The notes: generated by a model from the letters alone, not told the origin. 50,436 nt of DNA from Celeribacter ethanolicus (GCF_001550095.1 NZ_LRUC01000029.1:1-50436), one strand, 5' to 3'. Counted from the first letter of the stretch, positions 25,721-36,046 are shown. Made by a program: numbers and translations.

Positions 25721-27034
25721 ATGGCCGATCTGTTCTCTTCCGATGATACGCCCCCGAAGCACGGTGCCGCGCCGCGGCCGCTGGCTGACCGGTTGCGCCC
25801 GCAACATCTGTCCGAGGTGATCGGTCAGCAACAGGTGCTGGGGCCCGAAGCTCCGCTGGGGGTCATGCTTGCCTCGGGGGCTTTGTCGTCGATTATTTTC
25901 TGGGGCCCGCCGGGGGTGGGCAAAACCACCATCGCGCGGCTTCTGGCGGATGAAACGGATCTGCATTTCGTACAGATTTCCGCGATTTTTTCCGGGGTGC
26001 CGGAGCTGCGCAAAGTGTTCGAGGCGGCCAAACTCAGACGCGCGAACGGGCAGGGAACGCTTTTGTTCGTCGACGAAATCCACCGTTTCAACAAGGCGCA
26101 ACAGGACAGTTTCCTGCCGCATATGGAGGATGGCACGATCCTCCTTGTGGGCGCGACGACGGAGAACCCGTCCTTCGAACTGAACGCCGCTGTGCTGTCG
26201 CGATCACAGGTCATGGTGCTGACGCGGTTGACGCATGAAGACCTTGCGCAACTGACCGAACGGGCGGAGCGAGAGCTGGACAAGACCCTGCCCCTGACCG
26301 AGATGGCCCGCTTTGCGCTCTATGAGATGGCCGATGGCGACGGGCGCACGCTTTTGAACCTGATCGAACAGATCGCTGCGTGGAAAGTGGACGCCCCGCT
26401 CGATCCGGAGCAGCTTGGCAAGCGCCTCATGCGTCGGGCCTCGAAATACGACAAGAGCGGCGACGAGCATTACAACCTGATCTCTGCCCTGCACAAATCG
26501 GTACGCGGGTCCGACCCGGATGCGGCGCTTTATTGGTTCGGGCGGATGCTGGAAGGGGGTGAAGACCCGCGCTATCTGGCGCGTCGGATGTTGCGCATGG
26601 CGATCGAGGACATCCAGCTCGCCGATCCGCAGGCCCATGCGGTTGCGTTGCATGCCTGGGAAACCTATGAACGGCTCGGCTCGCCGGAGGGGGAGCTGGC
26701 GCTGGCGCAATGTGTGGTGTACCTCGCGCTCGCGCCGAAATCGAATGCGGTCTACACGGCGTTCAAGGCGGCCCGCGCGGCGGCGCGCAAGACCGGCTCT
26801 GAACCGCCGCCGAAACATATCCTGAACGCGCCGACGAAACTGATGTCGGAGCAGGGCTATGGCGAAGGTTATGCTTACGATCACGACGCAGAAGACGGGT
26901 TTTCGGGCCAGAACTATTTCCCCGACACGCTGCCGCGCACGCAGTTCTACAAACCGGTGGAACGCGGCTTCGAGCGTGATCTGGCCAAGCGGGTGGCCTA
27001 TTTCGACAAGCTGCGCAAACAACGGGGCGGTTGA
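25721..27034 (+). CDS. rarA: Replication-associated recombination protein A (AAA+ ATPase)
   Basis: RarA (MgsA) is a clamp-loader-like AAA+ ATPase that acts at stalled replication forks. The 437 residues carry Walker A GPPGVGKT at 62-69, Walker B LLFVDEIH near 114-121, sensor 1 GATTENPSF, and the C-terminal tetramerisation domain with PEGELALAQCVVYLALAPKS. The C terminus YFDKLRKQRGG is usual. It lies 88 bases after luxI and 48 before crcB. Confidence 0.97.
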   Translation: MADLFSSDDTPPKHGAAPRPLADRLRPQHLSEVIGQQQVLGPEAPLGVMLASGALSSIIFWGPPGVGKTTIARLLADETDLHFVQISAIFSGVPELRKVFEAAKLRRANGQGTLLFVDEIHRFNKAQQDSFLPHMEDGTILLVGATTENPSFELNAAVLSRSQVMVLTRLTHEDLAQLTERAERELDKTLPLTEMARFALYEMADGDGRTLLNLIEQIAAWKVDAPLDPEQLGKRLMRRASKYDKSGDEHYNLISALHKSVRGSDPDAALYWFGRMLEGGEDPRYLARRMLRMAIEDIQLADPQAHAVALHAWETYERLGSPEGELALAQCVVYLALAPKSNAVYTAFKAARAAARKTGSEPPPKHILNAPTKLMSEQGYGEGYAYDHDAEDGFSGQNYFPDTLPRTQFYKPVERGFERDLAKRVAYFDKLRKQRGG

Positions 27035-27082
27035 CATTCGGAGCCGTCCCCCACAGGAACACGGGCAACTGAAGAGGATGAC

Positions 27083-27457
27083 ATGGCACCATTGATCCAG
27101 GTTGCATTGGGCGGCGCAGTCGGTGCTTCGGCGCGCTATCTGTCCGGTCTCGCGATGACCCATCTCATGGGCAAGAGTTTTCCGTGGAACACGATGTTCG
27201 TGAACTTCCTCGGTTCTTTTCTCATGGGGGTCGTGGTGGTGACGCTGGCGCATGAAAACGGCAACCGCTTTGCGCCGCTACTTATGACGGGCATGCTGGG
27301 TGGGTTCACCACCTATTCGGCCTTCTCTCTGGATGCGATGACCATCATAGAGCGGGGCGATTACGGGATCGGGGCATTCTATGTTCTTGGCACGCTGGTG
27401 CTGGCTCTGGGCGGGATTGCCCTTGGCCTCTTCGCCGCAAGGAGTTTCTACGCATGA
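27083..27457 (+). CDS. crcB: Fluoride channel CrcB/Fluc
   Basis: Fluc channels export fluoride and work as dual-topology dimers. The 124-residue protein has four membrane helices, a GGAVGASARYL start, WNTMFVNFLGSFLMG with the pore asparagine, and GGFTTYSAFSLDAM, the central Phe/Thr/Ser track. No fluoride riboswitch was recognised upstream. It overlaps rluC by four bases, so it is probably expressed constitutively with its neighbours. Confidence 0.95.
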   Translation: MAPLIQVALGGAVGASARYLSGLAMTHLMGKSFPWNTMFVNFLGSFLMGVVVVTLAHENGNRFAPLLMTGMLGGFTTYSAFSLDAMTIIERGDYGIGAFYVLGTLVLALGGIALGLFAARSFYA

Positions 27458-28503
27458 GCGCAGTTCAGACGATTACGATTGGCGACGACCAGCCGGAGCA
27501 GCGGCTCGACCGCTGGTTCCGCAAGATGTTCCCGCAGGTGACCCAGGGCAATATCGAGAAGATGTGCCGCAAGGGCGAGATCCGCGTCGATGGCGCGCGG
27601 GCGAAATCGAATACGCGCGTCGGTCCGGGTATGGCGATCCGTGTGCCGCCGTTGCCGGATGAAAACGCGCCGAAACCCGAGCGCAGCGATGTGAAGGTCT
27701 CGAAATCCGATGCGCAGATGATGCGCGATGCGGTGATCTATCAGGACGAGTATCTCATCGTGATCAACAAACCGGCGGGGCTGCCGACACAGGGCGGTTC
27801 GAAGCAGACCCGCCATGTCGACGGGTTGTCGGTGGCGCTTCAGGGCGATTTTCCCGAAAAGCCGCGGCTTGTCCACCGGCTCGACAAAGACACGTCCGGC
27901 GTTCTGGCCTTGGCGCGCACGCCAGCGATTGCCTCGAAGCTCACCGAGGCCTTCCGCCACAAAAACACGCGCAAGATTTACTGGGCGCTCGTGGCCGGCG
28001 TGCCGACGCCCTATCTTGGCGAGATCAAATACGGGTTGGTCAAAGCCCCCGGTCGCGGCAAGTCGGGCGAGGGCGAAAAGATGATCGCTGTACATCCCCG
28101 CGATGTCGATGCGACGCCGGGCGCGAAACGGGCGCAGACGCTGTACGCCACGCTCTACCGCGTCGGATCGCGGGCATCTTGGGTGGCGATGGAGCCGATC
28201 ACCGGTCGCACCCACCAGCTCCGCGCGCATATGGCGGAGATCGGGCATCCGATCATCGGGGATGGCAAGTATGGCGGCTCCGGTCAGGAAAACCTTGGGG
28301 ATGGCTGGGGCGCGCAGCTTGGCGGGATCATCTCGAAGAAACTGCATCTCCATGCGCGAATGTTGCGGTTCGAACACCCGGTGACGAAAAAGATCATCTC
28401 CGTGACGGCGCCGCTGCCGGATCATATGAAACACAGCTGGGACACGTTCGGCTGGACCGAAGACCTCGCCGCAGAAGACCCGTTCGAGGATCTGCGGGGA
28501 TGA
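27454..28503 (+). CDS. rluC: 23S rRNA pseudouridine synthase, RluA/RluC family
   Basis: The 349-residue enzyme has an N-terminal S4 RNA-binding domain (QRLDRWFRKMFPQVTQGNIE) and the RluA-type catalytic core with HRLDKDTSGVLALAR holding the catalytic Asp. The RTHQLRAHMAEIGHPIIGD motif follows. It most resembles RluC, which modifies positions near the peptidyl transferase centre, though RluD-like specificity cannot be excluded. ATGA overlaps link it to crcB and to the HAD gene. Confidence 0.92.
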   Translation: MSAVQTITIGDDQPEQRLDRWFRKMFPQVTQGNIEKMCRKGEIRVDGARAKSNTRVGPGMAIRVPPLPDENAPKPERSDVKVSKSDAQMMRDAVIYQDEYLIVINKPAGLPTQGGSKQTRHVDGLSVALQGDFPEKPRLVHRLDKDTSGVLALARTPAIASKLTEAFRHKNTRKIYWALVAGVPTPYLGEIKYGLVKAPGRGKSGEGEKMIAVHPRDVDATPGAKRAQTLYATLYRVGSRASWVAMEPITGRTHQLRAHMAEIGHPIIGDGKYGGSGQENLGDGWGAQLGGIISKKLHLHARMLRFEHPVTKKIISVTAPLPDHMKHSWDTFGWTEDLAAEDPFEDLRG

Positions 28504-29168
28504 AGCTCGTCATTTTCGACGTGGACGGCACGCTGGTCGACAGTCAGGCGCATATCGTCCTGTCCATGGCGGCGGCGTTCGAGGCGGTGGGCCTGCCGGT
28601 GCCGGATCGGGATGCGATTCTGTCCATCGTCGGATTGTCCCTGCCGCTGGCGGTGCGTGAGCTGGCCCGCAATGCCGATGACGCCACGCTGGGCCATATG
28701 GTTGACGCCTACAAAGACGCGTTCCACACCCATCGTCTGGCACAGGGCGCGGCGGCCTCGCCGCTTTATCCCGGCGCTGAAGAGGCGGTGCGCCGGTTAG
28801 GGGCGCGTGACGATCTGTATCTGGCGATTGCGACGGGCAAGAGCCGACGCGGTTTGACGGCCTTGCTTGAAAGTTGGGATTTCGCGGATCTCTTCGTGAC
28901 GACGCAAAGCGCCGACGATCACCCGTCGAAACCGCATCCGTCCATGGTGATGACCTGTCTTGCGGACACGGGTGTCGATGCTTACGACGCGGTTGTCATC
29001 GGTGATACGACTTACGATATGGAAATGGCCCGAGCCGCGCGGTGCAAGGGCATTGGCGTGGGCTGGGGCTATCACGGGCGGACTGCGCTGATCGAGGCAG
29101 GGGCCGCGACGGTGCTGGATGATTTTGCGCAGCTCGACGGTGCGCTCGAGACGATCTGGAAGGACTGA
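28500..29168 (+). CDS. HAD-superfamily phosphatase, phosphoglycolate-phosphatase-like
   Basis: The 222-residue protein opens with the HAD motif I IFDVDGTLVDSQ (Asp7 nucleophile, Asp9 acid/base), has motif II ATGKSRRG, the motif III lysine in HPSKPHPSM, and motif IV VVIGDTTYDMEMA. The helical cap lies between motifs I and II. It resembles Gph-type phosphatases; the substrate is uncertain. It overlaps the rluC stop by four bases and is two bases before the ATP12 gene. Confidence 0.9.
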   Translation: MKLVIFDVDGTLVDSQAHIVLSMAAAFEAVGLPVPDRDAILSIVGLSLPLAVRELARNADDATLGHMVDAYKDAFHTHRLAQGAAASPLYPGAEEAVRRLGARDDLYLAIATGKSRRGLTALLESWDFADLFVTTQSADDHPSKPHPSMVMTCLADTGVDAYDAVVIGDTTYDMEMARAARCKGIGVGWGYHGRTALIEAGAATVLDDFAQLDGALETIWKD

Positions 29169-29170
29169 AC

Positions 29171-29878
29171 ATGGCGGAATGGGCGGCGAAGCGGTTTTGG
29201 AAAGACACCACCGTGGCGGAAACGGAGGGCGGGTTCACCGTGCATCTCGATGGTCGCCCGGTCCGGACGCCCGCGAAGGCGCGGCTTATTCTGCCGACCA
29301 AGGCGCTGGCCGATTTGATCGCCGCCGAATGGGAGGCGCAGGACGGGGTCATCGACCCGAACACCATGCCCGCGACCCGCGGTGCCAATGCCGCGATCGA
29401 CAAGGTCGCGGTGCAACATGCCGAGGTTGCCGACATGCTTTCGGATTATGGCGACAGCGATCTTTTGTGCTACCGCGCCGAGCACCCGCGCGAGCTGGTG
29501 GAGCGTCAGGCGCAGGGCTGGGACCCGCTTCTGGAGTGGGCGGAAGAGGTGCTTGCGGCGCGCCTCGAACCCCGCGCGGGGGTGATGCACGCGCCTCAGA
29601 AGGCCGGTGCGCTTGAGGCATTGCGCCGTAGAACCCATGCGCTGAACGCGTTCGAACTCGCGGCCTTCCACGATCTCGTGGCGCTTTCGGGGTCACTGAT
29701 TCTGGGCTTTGCGGTGACCGAAGGGCGGCTTACGCCCGAGGAAGCCTGGGCGCTGTCGCGGCTCGATGAGGCGTTCCAGATCGAGCAATGGGGCGAGGAT
29801 GAAGAGGCGTCCGAGGCATCCGAGATCAAGCGCCAGAGCTTTCTTCAGGCGGCGCTGTTTTACCGCGTGGTCAATTAA
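29171..29878 (+). CDS. ATP12 family F1-ATPase assembly chaperone
   Basis: The 235-residue protein shows the ATP12 pattern FWKDTTVAETEGGFTVHLDG, RPVRTPAKARLILPTKALAD, then the RYAEHPRELVERQ-like YRAEHPRELVERQAQGWDPL and the C-terminal SGSLILGFAV / EEAWALSRLDE blocks. In mitochondria ATP12 binds the F1 alpha subunit; alphaproteobacterial homologues likely help F1 assembly. Last gene of the crcB operon. Confidence 0.93.
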   Translation: MAEWAAKRFWKDTTVAETEGGFTVHLDGRPVRTPAKARLILPTKALADLIAAEWEAQDGVIDPNTMPATRGANAAIDKVAVQHAEVADMLSDYGDSDLLCYRAEHPRELVERQAQGWDPLLEWAEEVLAARLEPRAGVMHAPQKAGALEALRRRTHALNAFELAAFHDLVALSGSLILGFAVTEGRLTPEEAWALSRLDEAFQIEQWGEDEEASEASEIKRQSFLQAALFYRVVN

Positions 29879-29930
29879 GCGGCGCTGGGGCGGCTGGAAA
29901 GCCCAATCGTCGCGCAGAACTGCCATGGAT

Positions 29931-29960
29931 TTGATCAAATGTGCAGAGGCCATGCATAAT
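29931..29960 (+). promoter_or_regulatory. Candidate promoter of bztA
   Basis: TTGATC and CATAAT are 18 bases apart, about 145 bases before bztA. The 228-base space between the ATP12 gene and bztA otherwise shows no gene. Confidence 0.5.
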
Positions 29961-30106
29961 TGTGATCGTGGCCTTGACGTTCTGGAATGAATCCTCCCAA
30001 ACTAAGCTCATTGAAAGAGCATTTGCTCATTTCGATATCGCCCCCGGTCCACAGGGAGGACCGGTAGAAGCGCCTGGCAAAGGCGCAACATCAGGAAGAG
30101 GTAAAT

Positions 30107-31132
30107 ATGAAAAAATCCGTATTTCTTGGCGCGCTGACGCTGGCAGGTCTGGCTGCCGGGACGGCGATGGCCCAGGATTCCTCCACGCTCGCCGCCGTGA
30201 AAGAGCGCGGTGTGCTGAAATGTGGCGTGAACCCGGGCACCCCGGGCTTCGCTGCGCCGGATGCAAGCGGCAAGTTCGTGGGTTTCGACGTGGATGTGTG
30301 CCGTGCTGTTGCCGCCGCGATCTTTGGTGATTCCGAAGCCGTCGAATACACCCCGCTGACGTCGGCCGTGCGTTTCACCGCGCTGGCCTCCGGCGAAGTC
30401 GACATGCTGGCCCGCAACACCACCTGGACCTTCTCGCGTGACGTCGACCTGAAAAACACCTTCGTCGGCGTGAACTACTACGACGGCCAGGGCTTCATGG
30501 TGCCGAAAGATCTTGGCGTGTCCTCTGCGAAAGAGCTGGGTGGTGCAACCGTGTGTATCGAAACCGGCACCACGACCGAGTTGAACCTCGCCGACTACTT
30601 CCGTGTGAACAACATGGAATACGAACCGGTTCCGGTCGAAAGCTTCACCGAGGCCCAGACCCAGTTCCTCGCCGGTGCTTGCGACGTCTACACCACCGAC
30701 GCCTCCGCTCTGGCCGCCTCGCGCGCCTCCTTCGAGAACCCGGAAGGCTACGTGGTTCTGCCGGAAATCATCTCCAAAGAGCCGCTCGGCCCACTCGTGC
30801 GTCATGGCGATGACAACTGGGGCGACATCGTGCGCTGGTCGCTCAATGCGATGATCGCTGCCGAAGAATACGGCGTGACCTCCGCCAACGCCACCGAACT
30901 GGCGAAAGGCACCGAAAACCCGGAGATCAACCGTCTTCTGGGTGTCGAAGGCGAACTGGGCGCGATGCTCGGTCTCGACAACGCCTGGGCTCTGAACATC
31001 ATCACCCAGGTTGGCAACTATGGCGAAAGCTTCGAGAAGAACATCGGTGAAAACACTCCGGTGGGTCTGGCTCGTGGCCTCAACGCACAGTGGACCGAAG
31101 GCGGCCTGATCTACTCGCCGCCCTTCCGCTAA
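30107..31132 (+). CDS. bztA: Periplasmic binding protein of the Bzt amino-acid ABC importer
   Basis: The 341-residue protein has a signal peptide (MKKSVFLGALTLAGLAAGTA, cleavage before QDSS) and a family 3 binding-protein fold: VLKCGVNPGTPGFAAPDASG, GFDVDVCRAVAAAIFGD, and SGEVDMLARNTTWTFSRDV. It matches BztA, which binds glutamate, glutamine, aspartate and asparagine in Rhodobacter capsulatus. An AGGAAGAGG site precedes the ATG. A stem-loop after it would leave excess binding protein over permease. Confidence 0.95.
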   Translation: MKKSVFLGALTLAGLAAGTAMAQDSSTLAAVKERGVLKCGVNPGTPGFAAPDASGKFVGFDVDVCRAVAAAIFGDSEAVEYTPLTSAVRFTALASGEVDMLARNTTWTFSRDVDLKNTFVGVNYYDGQGFMVPKDLGVSSAKELGGATVCIETGTTTELNLADYFRVNNMEYEPVPVESFTEAQTQFLAGACDVYTTDASALAASRASFENPEGYVVLPEIISKEPLGPLVRHGDDNWGDIVRWSLNAMIAAEEYGVTSANATELAKGTENPEINRLLGVEGELGAMLGLDNAWALNIITQVGNYGESFEKNIGENTPVGLARGLNAQWTEGGLIYSPPFR

Positions 31133-31146
31133 GACTGACAAAAGGG

Positions 31147-31174
31147 AAGGGCGCGGGATACACTCCGCGCCCTT
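31147..31174 (+). terminator. Intercistronic stem-loop between bztA and bztB
   Basis: AAGGGCGCGG pairs perfectly with CCGCGCCCTT over GATACACT; TGCCTTTC follows. It can act as partial terminator or 3' protector of bztA mRNA. Confidence 0.75.
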
Positions 31175-31270
31175 TGCCTTTCTGGCTCTGCTCACTTCAA
31201 GACCATCGAATATGCGAACGGGAAAATCCGGGCGGCAGTGGGGCTATATCTAAACAGGGGACCGTCACTC

Positions 31271-32491
31271 ATGACGACAGCGACAAACACGCCGGAAGAT
31301 CAGGGCTTTCGGCTGAGCCAGCTGATCTATGACACGCGCTATCGCTCGATCACCATTCAGGTGATCGCGATGCTCGCGTTCATGTTGATCGCGGCCTTTC
31401 TCATTCGCAACACGATCATCAACCTTTCGGCTCTGGGCAAGGACATCGACTTCGGGTTCCTGTTCAACCGGGCGGCTTATGACATCAACCAGCAGATCAT
31501 TCCCTACACCTCCGATGACCCGCACTGGCGGGCCGCGCTTGTCGGGCTTTTGAACACGCTTCTGATTGCCATTCTGGGCTGTACGCTGGCCACGGTGATC
31601 GGGGTTGTGGCGGGCGTTTTGCGCCTATCGAAGAACTGGCTGACGGCCAAGATCATGACGGTCTATGTCGAAAGCTTCCGCAACATCCCGGTGCTTTTGT
31701 GGATTCTCGCTTTCATGGCGGTGCTCTCCGAAGGCCTGCCGGCGCCGCGCGCCTTTCGGGGCGAAGACCCGGCGGCCTCCATGTGGTTCTGGGACAGTGT
31801 GGCGGTGACCAATCGCGGTACTTATGTTCCGGCGCCGGTCTGGGGCAGCGGGTCGAGTGTTGTGGTCATCGCTTTCCTTTTGTCGCTTCTCGGCATTTGG
31901 GCCTTTGGCAAATGGTCGAACCGCCATTTCGAGGAAACCGGCCAGCACCTGCCGAATTTCTGGATCAAGCTGGGCATTCTGATCGTGCCCTCCGTGCTGG
32001 TCTATTTCGTCATGGGCCGCCCGGTCTCGCTGTCCTATCCGGAGCTCAAGGGCTTCAACTTCGATGGCGGTCTGCACATGCGCAACTCGATGCTGGCGCT
32101 GTGGCTGGCGCTGAGTTTCTACACCGGCTCCTTCATTGCAGAGATCGTTCGTTCGGGAATTCTCGCGATCTCGAAAGGCCAGACCGAAGCCGCCTTCGCG
32201 CTGGGGCTGCGCCCGTCCTGGACGATGAACCTCGTGATCCTGCCGCAGGCTCTGCGGGTGATCATTCCGCCGCTGATCTCGCAGTATCTGAACCTGACGA
32301 AAAACTCCTCGCTCGCGCTTGCCGTGGGCTATATGGACCTTCGCTCGACGCTGGGTGGCACCACGCTCAACACCACGGGGCGCGAGCTGGAATGCATGCT
32401 GTTGATGATGCTGATCTATCTGATCGTCAGCCTGATCATTTCCTCGGGTATGAACATCTACAACAAATCCGTGAAGCTGAAGGAGCGTTGA
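31271..32491 (+). CDS. bztB: Bzt permease subunit BztB
   Basis: Polar amino-acid ABC permease of 406 residues, longer than most such permeases because of an extra periplasmic region between the first helix and the transport domain, as known for BztB. The EAA-type loop reads EAAFALGLRPSWTMNLVILP near residue 314. The start at 31271 follows an AGGGG site; the upstream ATG at 31238 is rejected. bztC starts two bases later. Confidence 0.94.
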   Translation: MTTATNTPEDQGFRLSQLIYDTRYRSITIQVIAMLAFMLIAAFLIRNTIINLSALGKDIDFGFLFNRAAYDINQQIIPYTSDDPHWRAALVGLLNTLLIAILGCTLATVIGVVAGVLRLSKNWLTAKIMTVYVESFRNIPVLLWILAFMAVLSEGLPAPRAFRGEDPAASMWFWDSVAVTNRGTYVPAPVWGSGSSVVVIAFLLSLLGIWAFGKWSNRHFEETGQHLPNFWIKLGILIVPSVLVYFVMGRPVSLSYPELKGFNFDGGLHMRNSMLALWLALSFYTGSFIAEIVRSGILAISKGQTEAAFALGLRPSWTMNLVILPQALRVIIPPLISQYLNLTKNSSLALAVGYMDLRSTLGGTTLNTTGRELECMLLMMLIYLIVSLIISSGMNIYNKSVKLKER

Positions 32492-32492
32492 G

Positions 32493-33803
32493 ATGAGCAC
32501 GACAAAATCCCTCGCTTACGTCCGCAAGGAGATGCTGGATCAACAGCCCGCGCCGCGGTCTCAGGTCGGGTTCACCCGCTGGGCCCGTGACAACCTGTTC
32601 TCCGGCTGGTTTAACACTGTGCTGACGCTGGTCTCCCTGTTCGTGATCTACAAGGTGCTCGCGGCCACCCTGCCGTGGATTTTTGGCGGGGTCTGGAACG
32701 CGGACTCTCTGGCGCAGTGCCGTGTCATCATGAACGAGGCCTACGGCAACACCCATCACGCCTGCTGGGCGGTGATCCATGAGCGCTGGAACCAGTTGCT
32801 CTACGGGTTCTACCCGGAGACGCAATACTGGCGTGCCAATTTGGCCTTCGTCCTGATGCTGGCCTCGCTTGCTCCGGTGCTGTTCGACAAGGTGCCGCGC
32901 AAGATGCTCTACCTCACGATGGCTTTCCCCTTCCTGCTCGTCTGGCTGGTCTGGGGCGGCACGATTTGGGGGGTGACTTCTGTCGCCTTCGGTTTTGCCC
33001 TCGGCGGGATCGCTTTCAAACTCGTGGATCGTTTCGGCTCCATGGCGCTCTCGGCGATTGCCGCAGTTGCGGTGGCTGCCGTCTGGTGGCTGTTCATCGG
33101 TCCGTCGGTGGTCGAGGGCCTCAATTCCGTCGCGCCCTTGGGGCATCTCGAAGAGGTCCAAAGCCGCGACTTGGGCGGCTTCATGATCTGTGTGATCATC
33201 GGCATCTCCGGCATCGCGCTCTCACTGCCCATCGGCATCGTCCTGGCGCTGGGTCGTCAGTCGGACCTGTTCATTGTGAAAACCATCTGTGTGGGTTTCA
33301 TTGAGTTCATCCGAGGCGTGCCGCTCATCACGCTCCTGTTCACCGCCTCGCTTTTGCTCAACTACTTCCTGCCGCCGGGCACGACGTTTGATCTGACCTT
33401 GCGGGTTATCATCATGGTAACGCTGTTCTCGTCGGCTTACATGGCGGAGGTGATCCGGGGCGGCCTCGCGGCCCTGCCGAAAGGCCAGTATGAGGCGGCC
33501 GACGCTTTGGGTCTCGATTACTGGAAAGCTCAGCGCCTCATCATCATGCCGCAGGCGTTGAAAATCTCCATCCCGGGCATCGTGAACACCTTCATCGGTC
33601 TGTTCAAAGACACCACCCTTGTGATGTTCATCGGCATCTACGATATGCTGGGCCTTTCCAACGCCATTCGCGCCAACGCAGCGTGGAACGGCATCTATTG
33701 GGAGCTGTTCATCTTCATCGGCGGGGTCTTCTGGATCTGCTGTTTCGCCATGTCCCGTTATTCTCAGTGGCTGGAGCGCAAGCTCCGCACCGATCATCGT
33801 TAA
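32493..33803 (+). CDS. bztC: Bzt permease subunit BztC
   Basis: Second permease subunit, 436 residues, with several N-terminal membrane helices before the transport domain and an EAA loop [20 protein letters not shown]. It pairs with BztB to form the pore. Its unusual length agrees with the Rhodobacter BztC. Fourteen bases separate it from bztD. Confidence 0.94.
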   Translation: MSTTKSLAYVRKEMLDQQPAPRSQVGFTRWARDNLFSGWFNTVLTLVSLFVIYKVLAATLPWIFGGVWNADSLAQCRVIMNEAYGNTHHACWAVIHERWNQLLYGFYPETQYWRANLAFVLMLASLAPVLFDKVPRKMLYLTMAFPFLLVWLVWGGTIWGVTSVAFGFALGGIAFKLVDRFGSMALSAIAAVAVAAVWWLFIGPSVVEGLNSVAPLGHLEEVQSRDLGGFMICVIIGISGIALSLPIGIVLALGRQSDLFIVKTICVGFIEFIRGVPLITLLFTASLLLNYFLPPGTTFDLTLRVIIMVTLFSSAYMAEVIRGGLAALPKGQYEAADALGLDYWKAQRLIIMPQALKISIPGIVNTFIGLFKDTTLVMFIGIYDMLGLSNAIRANAAWNGIYWELFIFIGGVFWICCFAMSRYSQWLERKLRTDHR

Positions 33804-33817
33804 GAAAGGAGACGACC

Positions 33818-34606
33818 ATGTCTCAAGCTGTCGAACGTCAAATTGACCGTTCCAACATGACCGTCTCCGACGAGGTGGCCATCCAGATCACGAACATGAA
33901 CAAATGGTACGGTGAATTCCATGTTCTCCGTGACATCAACCTGACGGTGAACCGGGGCGAACGGATCGTCATCGCGGGGCCGTCCGGCTCAGGGAAATCC
34001 ACGATGATCCGCTGCATCAACCGTCTCGAAGAACACCAGCAGGGCAAGATCATCGTTGACGGGACCGAGCTGACCTCGGATTTGAAAAACATCGACAAGA
34101 TCCGCTCGGAAGTCGGCATGTGCTTTCAGCACTTCAACCTCTTCCCGCATTTGACCATTCTGGAAAACTGCACGCTGGCGCCGATGTGGGTCCGCAAGAC
34201 CCCCAAGCGCGAAGCCGAAGAGATCGCGATGCATTTCCTTGAAAAGGTGAAAATCCCGGATCAGGCTCACAAATACCCCGGCATGTTGTCGGGAGGTCAG
34301 CAACAGCGTGTGGCGATTGCCCGCTCGCTTTGCATGAAGCCGCGCATCATGCTCTTCGACGAACCGACCTCGGCGCTCGACCCGGAGATGATCAAGGAGG
34401 TGCTCGACACCATGATCGAACTGGCGGAAGAAGGCATGACCATGCTTTGTGTGACCCACGAGATGGGTTTCGCGCGTCAGGTGGCAAACCGCGTGATCTT
34501 TATGGATCAGGGCCAGATCGTGGAGCAGAACGAACCGGAAGAGTTCTTCAACAATCCGAAATCGGAACGGACGAAGCTCTTCCTGTCGCAGATCCTCGGT
34601 CACTGA
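33818..34606 (+). CDS. bztD: Bzt ATP-binding subunit
   Basis: The 262-residue ATPase has Walker [11 protein letters not shown]-loop, the signature [15 protein letters not shown], Walker [15 protein letters not shown] and the switch histidine in VTHEMGFA. It powers import through BztBC. The start at 33818 follows AAAGGAGACGA; an upstream frame within bztC is ignored. A terminator follows 22 bases after the stop. Confidence 0.97.
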   Translation: MSQAVERQIDRSNMTVSDEVAIQITNMNKWYGEFHVLRDINLTVNRGERIVIAGPSGSGKSTMIRCINRLEEHQQGKIIVDGTELTSDLKNIDKIRSEVGMCFQHFNLFPHLTILENCTLAPMWVRKTPKREAEEIAMHFLEKVKIPDQAHKYPGMLSGGQQQRVAIARSLCMKPRIMLFDEPTSALDPEMIKEVLDTMIELAEEGMTMLCVTHEMGFARQVANRVIFMDQGQIVEQNEPEEFFNNPKSERTKLFLSQILGH

Positions 34607-34627
34607 GGTTTTTGGACATCGCAAAAG

Positions 34628-34654
34628 AAAGGCGCCTCCCGGGGCGCCTTTTTC
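34628..34654 (+). terminator. Bidirectional terminator between bztD and the SixA-like gene
   Basis: AAAGGCGCC-TCCCGG-GGCGCCTTTTT; the reverse strand also ends in a T-rich run (CTTTCTTTT), so it can stop both convergent transcripts. It touches the stop codon of the phosphatase gene. Confidence 0.9.
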
Positions 34655-35159
34655 ATATGTCGATCTCTCGTGGGATTGCGAAGTCCAGAACCGGGTTGGC
34701 ACCATATCGCACCTCGGACCAGTTCTCTGCACCAAGCTCGAACACGGTCGTGGCACAGGTCGGATACCGCAGGAAATCACCGTGCACGGGCGGGTTTTGG
34801 GCGAAGCGTGCGGCGAATTCACCGATTCCGGGATTGTGTGCGATGAGCAGGACCGTCTGGCCGGTCGCTTTCTTCAATTCCTGCAAGATCCGCAGCTCGG
34901 AGGCGAGATACAGCCTGTCGATCACGCGCAGCTCGGGCTGCATGCCAAGCCCTTGTGCGACCCGTTCAAAAGTCTGTTGCGTGCGAGTGGCGACCGAGAC
35001 CAGTGCCTGATCCGGGAAATACCCCTGCGCCTTGAGCCACGCGCCCATCGTCTTGGCATTGCTCTGACCGCGGGCATTGAGTGAGCGGTCAATGTCATCG
35101 AGCCGGGGATCGTCCCAGCTCGATTTCGCGTGACGCATCAGGATCAGGCGGCGTGTCAT
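34653..35159 (-). CDS. SixA-like histidine phosphatase
   Basis: The 168-residue protein has the RHG-type motif [13 protein letters not shown] with Arg9 and the phospho-accepting His10, and a second catalytic histidine in [13 protein letters not shown]. It is close in form to SixA, which removes phosphate from histidine kinases or PTS proteins; the real target is unknown. It overlaps argB by four bases. Confidence 0.88.
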   Translation of the reverse strand: MTRRLILMRHAKSSWDDPRLDDIDRSLNARGQSNAKTMGAWLKAQGYFPDQALVSVATRTQQTFERVAQGLGMQPELRVIDRLYLASELRILQELKKATGQTVLLIAHNPGIGEFAARFAQNPPVHGDFLRYPTCATTVFELGAENWSEVRYGANPVLDFAIPREIDI

Positions 35160-36046
35160 GCCTCGTGCGGCTTGATCCGGGGTTCGGTGTCGCGAATGAG
35201 CGAGCCAGCCCCGTGTTCGGTATAAAGCTCAAGCAGGCAGGCATTGGGCGCACGCCCGTCGAGGATGACCACGGCCCGCACGCCGTCTTTCAAGGCATCG
35301 AGCGCGGTTTCGGTTTTCGGGATCATGCCACCGGCGATGATGCCCTCCTCCGTGAGCTGCTTGATCTGGGCGGAATTGAGCGAGGTCAGCACCGCGCCAT
35401 CCGCACCTTTCACACCCGACACATCGGTCAAAAGCAGTAGTCGGTCCGCTTTCAGCGCACCCGCGATAGCGCCTGCGGCCGTGTCGCCATTGACGTTGAA
35501 GGTCTCGCCATTCCGGCCCGCGCCCACCGGGGCGATCACCGGGATCAGGTTTTCGTCGCCCAGTTCCTTGATGATCGACGGGTCCATGTCCACCGGCGTG
35601 CCGACAAAGCCCAGATCGGGATGGGTCTGTTCGCAGATCATCAGATTGGCGTCCTTGCCGGAAATCCCGACGGCCCGCCCGCCCTGACCGTTGATCGCCT
35701 GAACGATGCGTTTGTTCACGAGACCCGAGAGCACCATCTCGACCACCTCGACGGTGGCCTTGTCGGTCACCCGTTTGCCGTTCACGAATTCGGACTGGAT
35801 GTTGAGATCGGCCAGAAGCTTGTTGATCATCGGACCGCCACCATGGACGACCACCGGCTTCACTCCGACCTGCTGCATCAGCACTACGTCGCGGGCAAAG
35901 CTCTCCATCGCCTCGTCAGAGCCCATGGCATGACCGCCCAGCTTGATCACCACGGTCGCACCCTCGTATCGCTGCAGATAGGGCAGCGCTTGGGAAAGGG
36001 TGCGGGCGGTGGCGATCCAGTCTCTGTTCATGTCTTGCTTCTTCAT
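35156..36046 (-). CDS. argB: N-acetylglutamate kinase
   Basis: ArgB phosphorylates N-acetylglutamate in arginine synthesis. The 296-residue protein contains [25 protein letters not shown], the [20 protein letters not shown] motif and [14 protein letters not shown]. Starts at 36046 or 36031 ([14 protein letters not shown]) are both possible; an in-frame TTG at 36079 is unlikely. The enzyme has the C-terminal features common in arginine-feedback-sensitive ArgB, but this cannot be proved by reading. Confidence 0.96.
   Translation of the reverse strand: MKKQDMNRDWIATARTLSQALPYLQRYEGATVVIKLGGHAMGSDEAMESFARDVVLMQQVGVKPVVVHGGGPMINKLLADLNIQSEFVNGKRVTDKATVEVVEMVLSGLVNKRIVQAINGQGGRAVGISGKDANLMICEQTHPDLGFVGTPVDMDPSIIKELGDENLIPVIAPVGAGRNGETFNVNGDTAAGAIAGALKADRLLLLTDVSGVKGADGAVLTSLNSAQIKQLTEEGIIAGGMIPKTETALDALKDGVRAVVILDGRAPNACLLELYTEHGAGSLIRDTEPRIKPHEA

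Noticed and set aside
27035-27082. Fluoride riboswitch before crcB
   Set aside because: The gap is only 48 bases and shows no fluoride-aptamer pseudoknot pattern.
29970-29990. TTGACG near 29974 as the bztA promoter
   Set aside because: The hexamer 17 bases downstream does not resemble a -10 box; TTGATC-N18-CATAAT is preferred.
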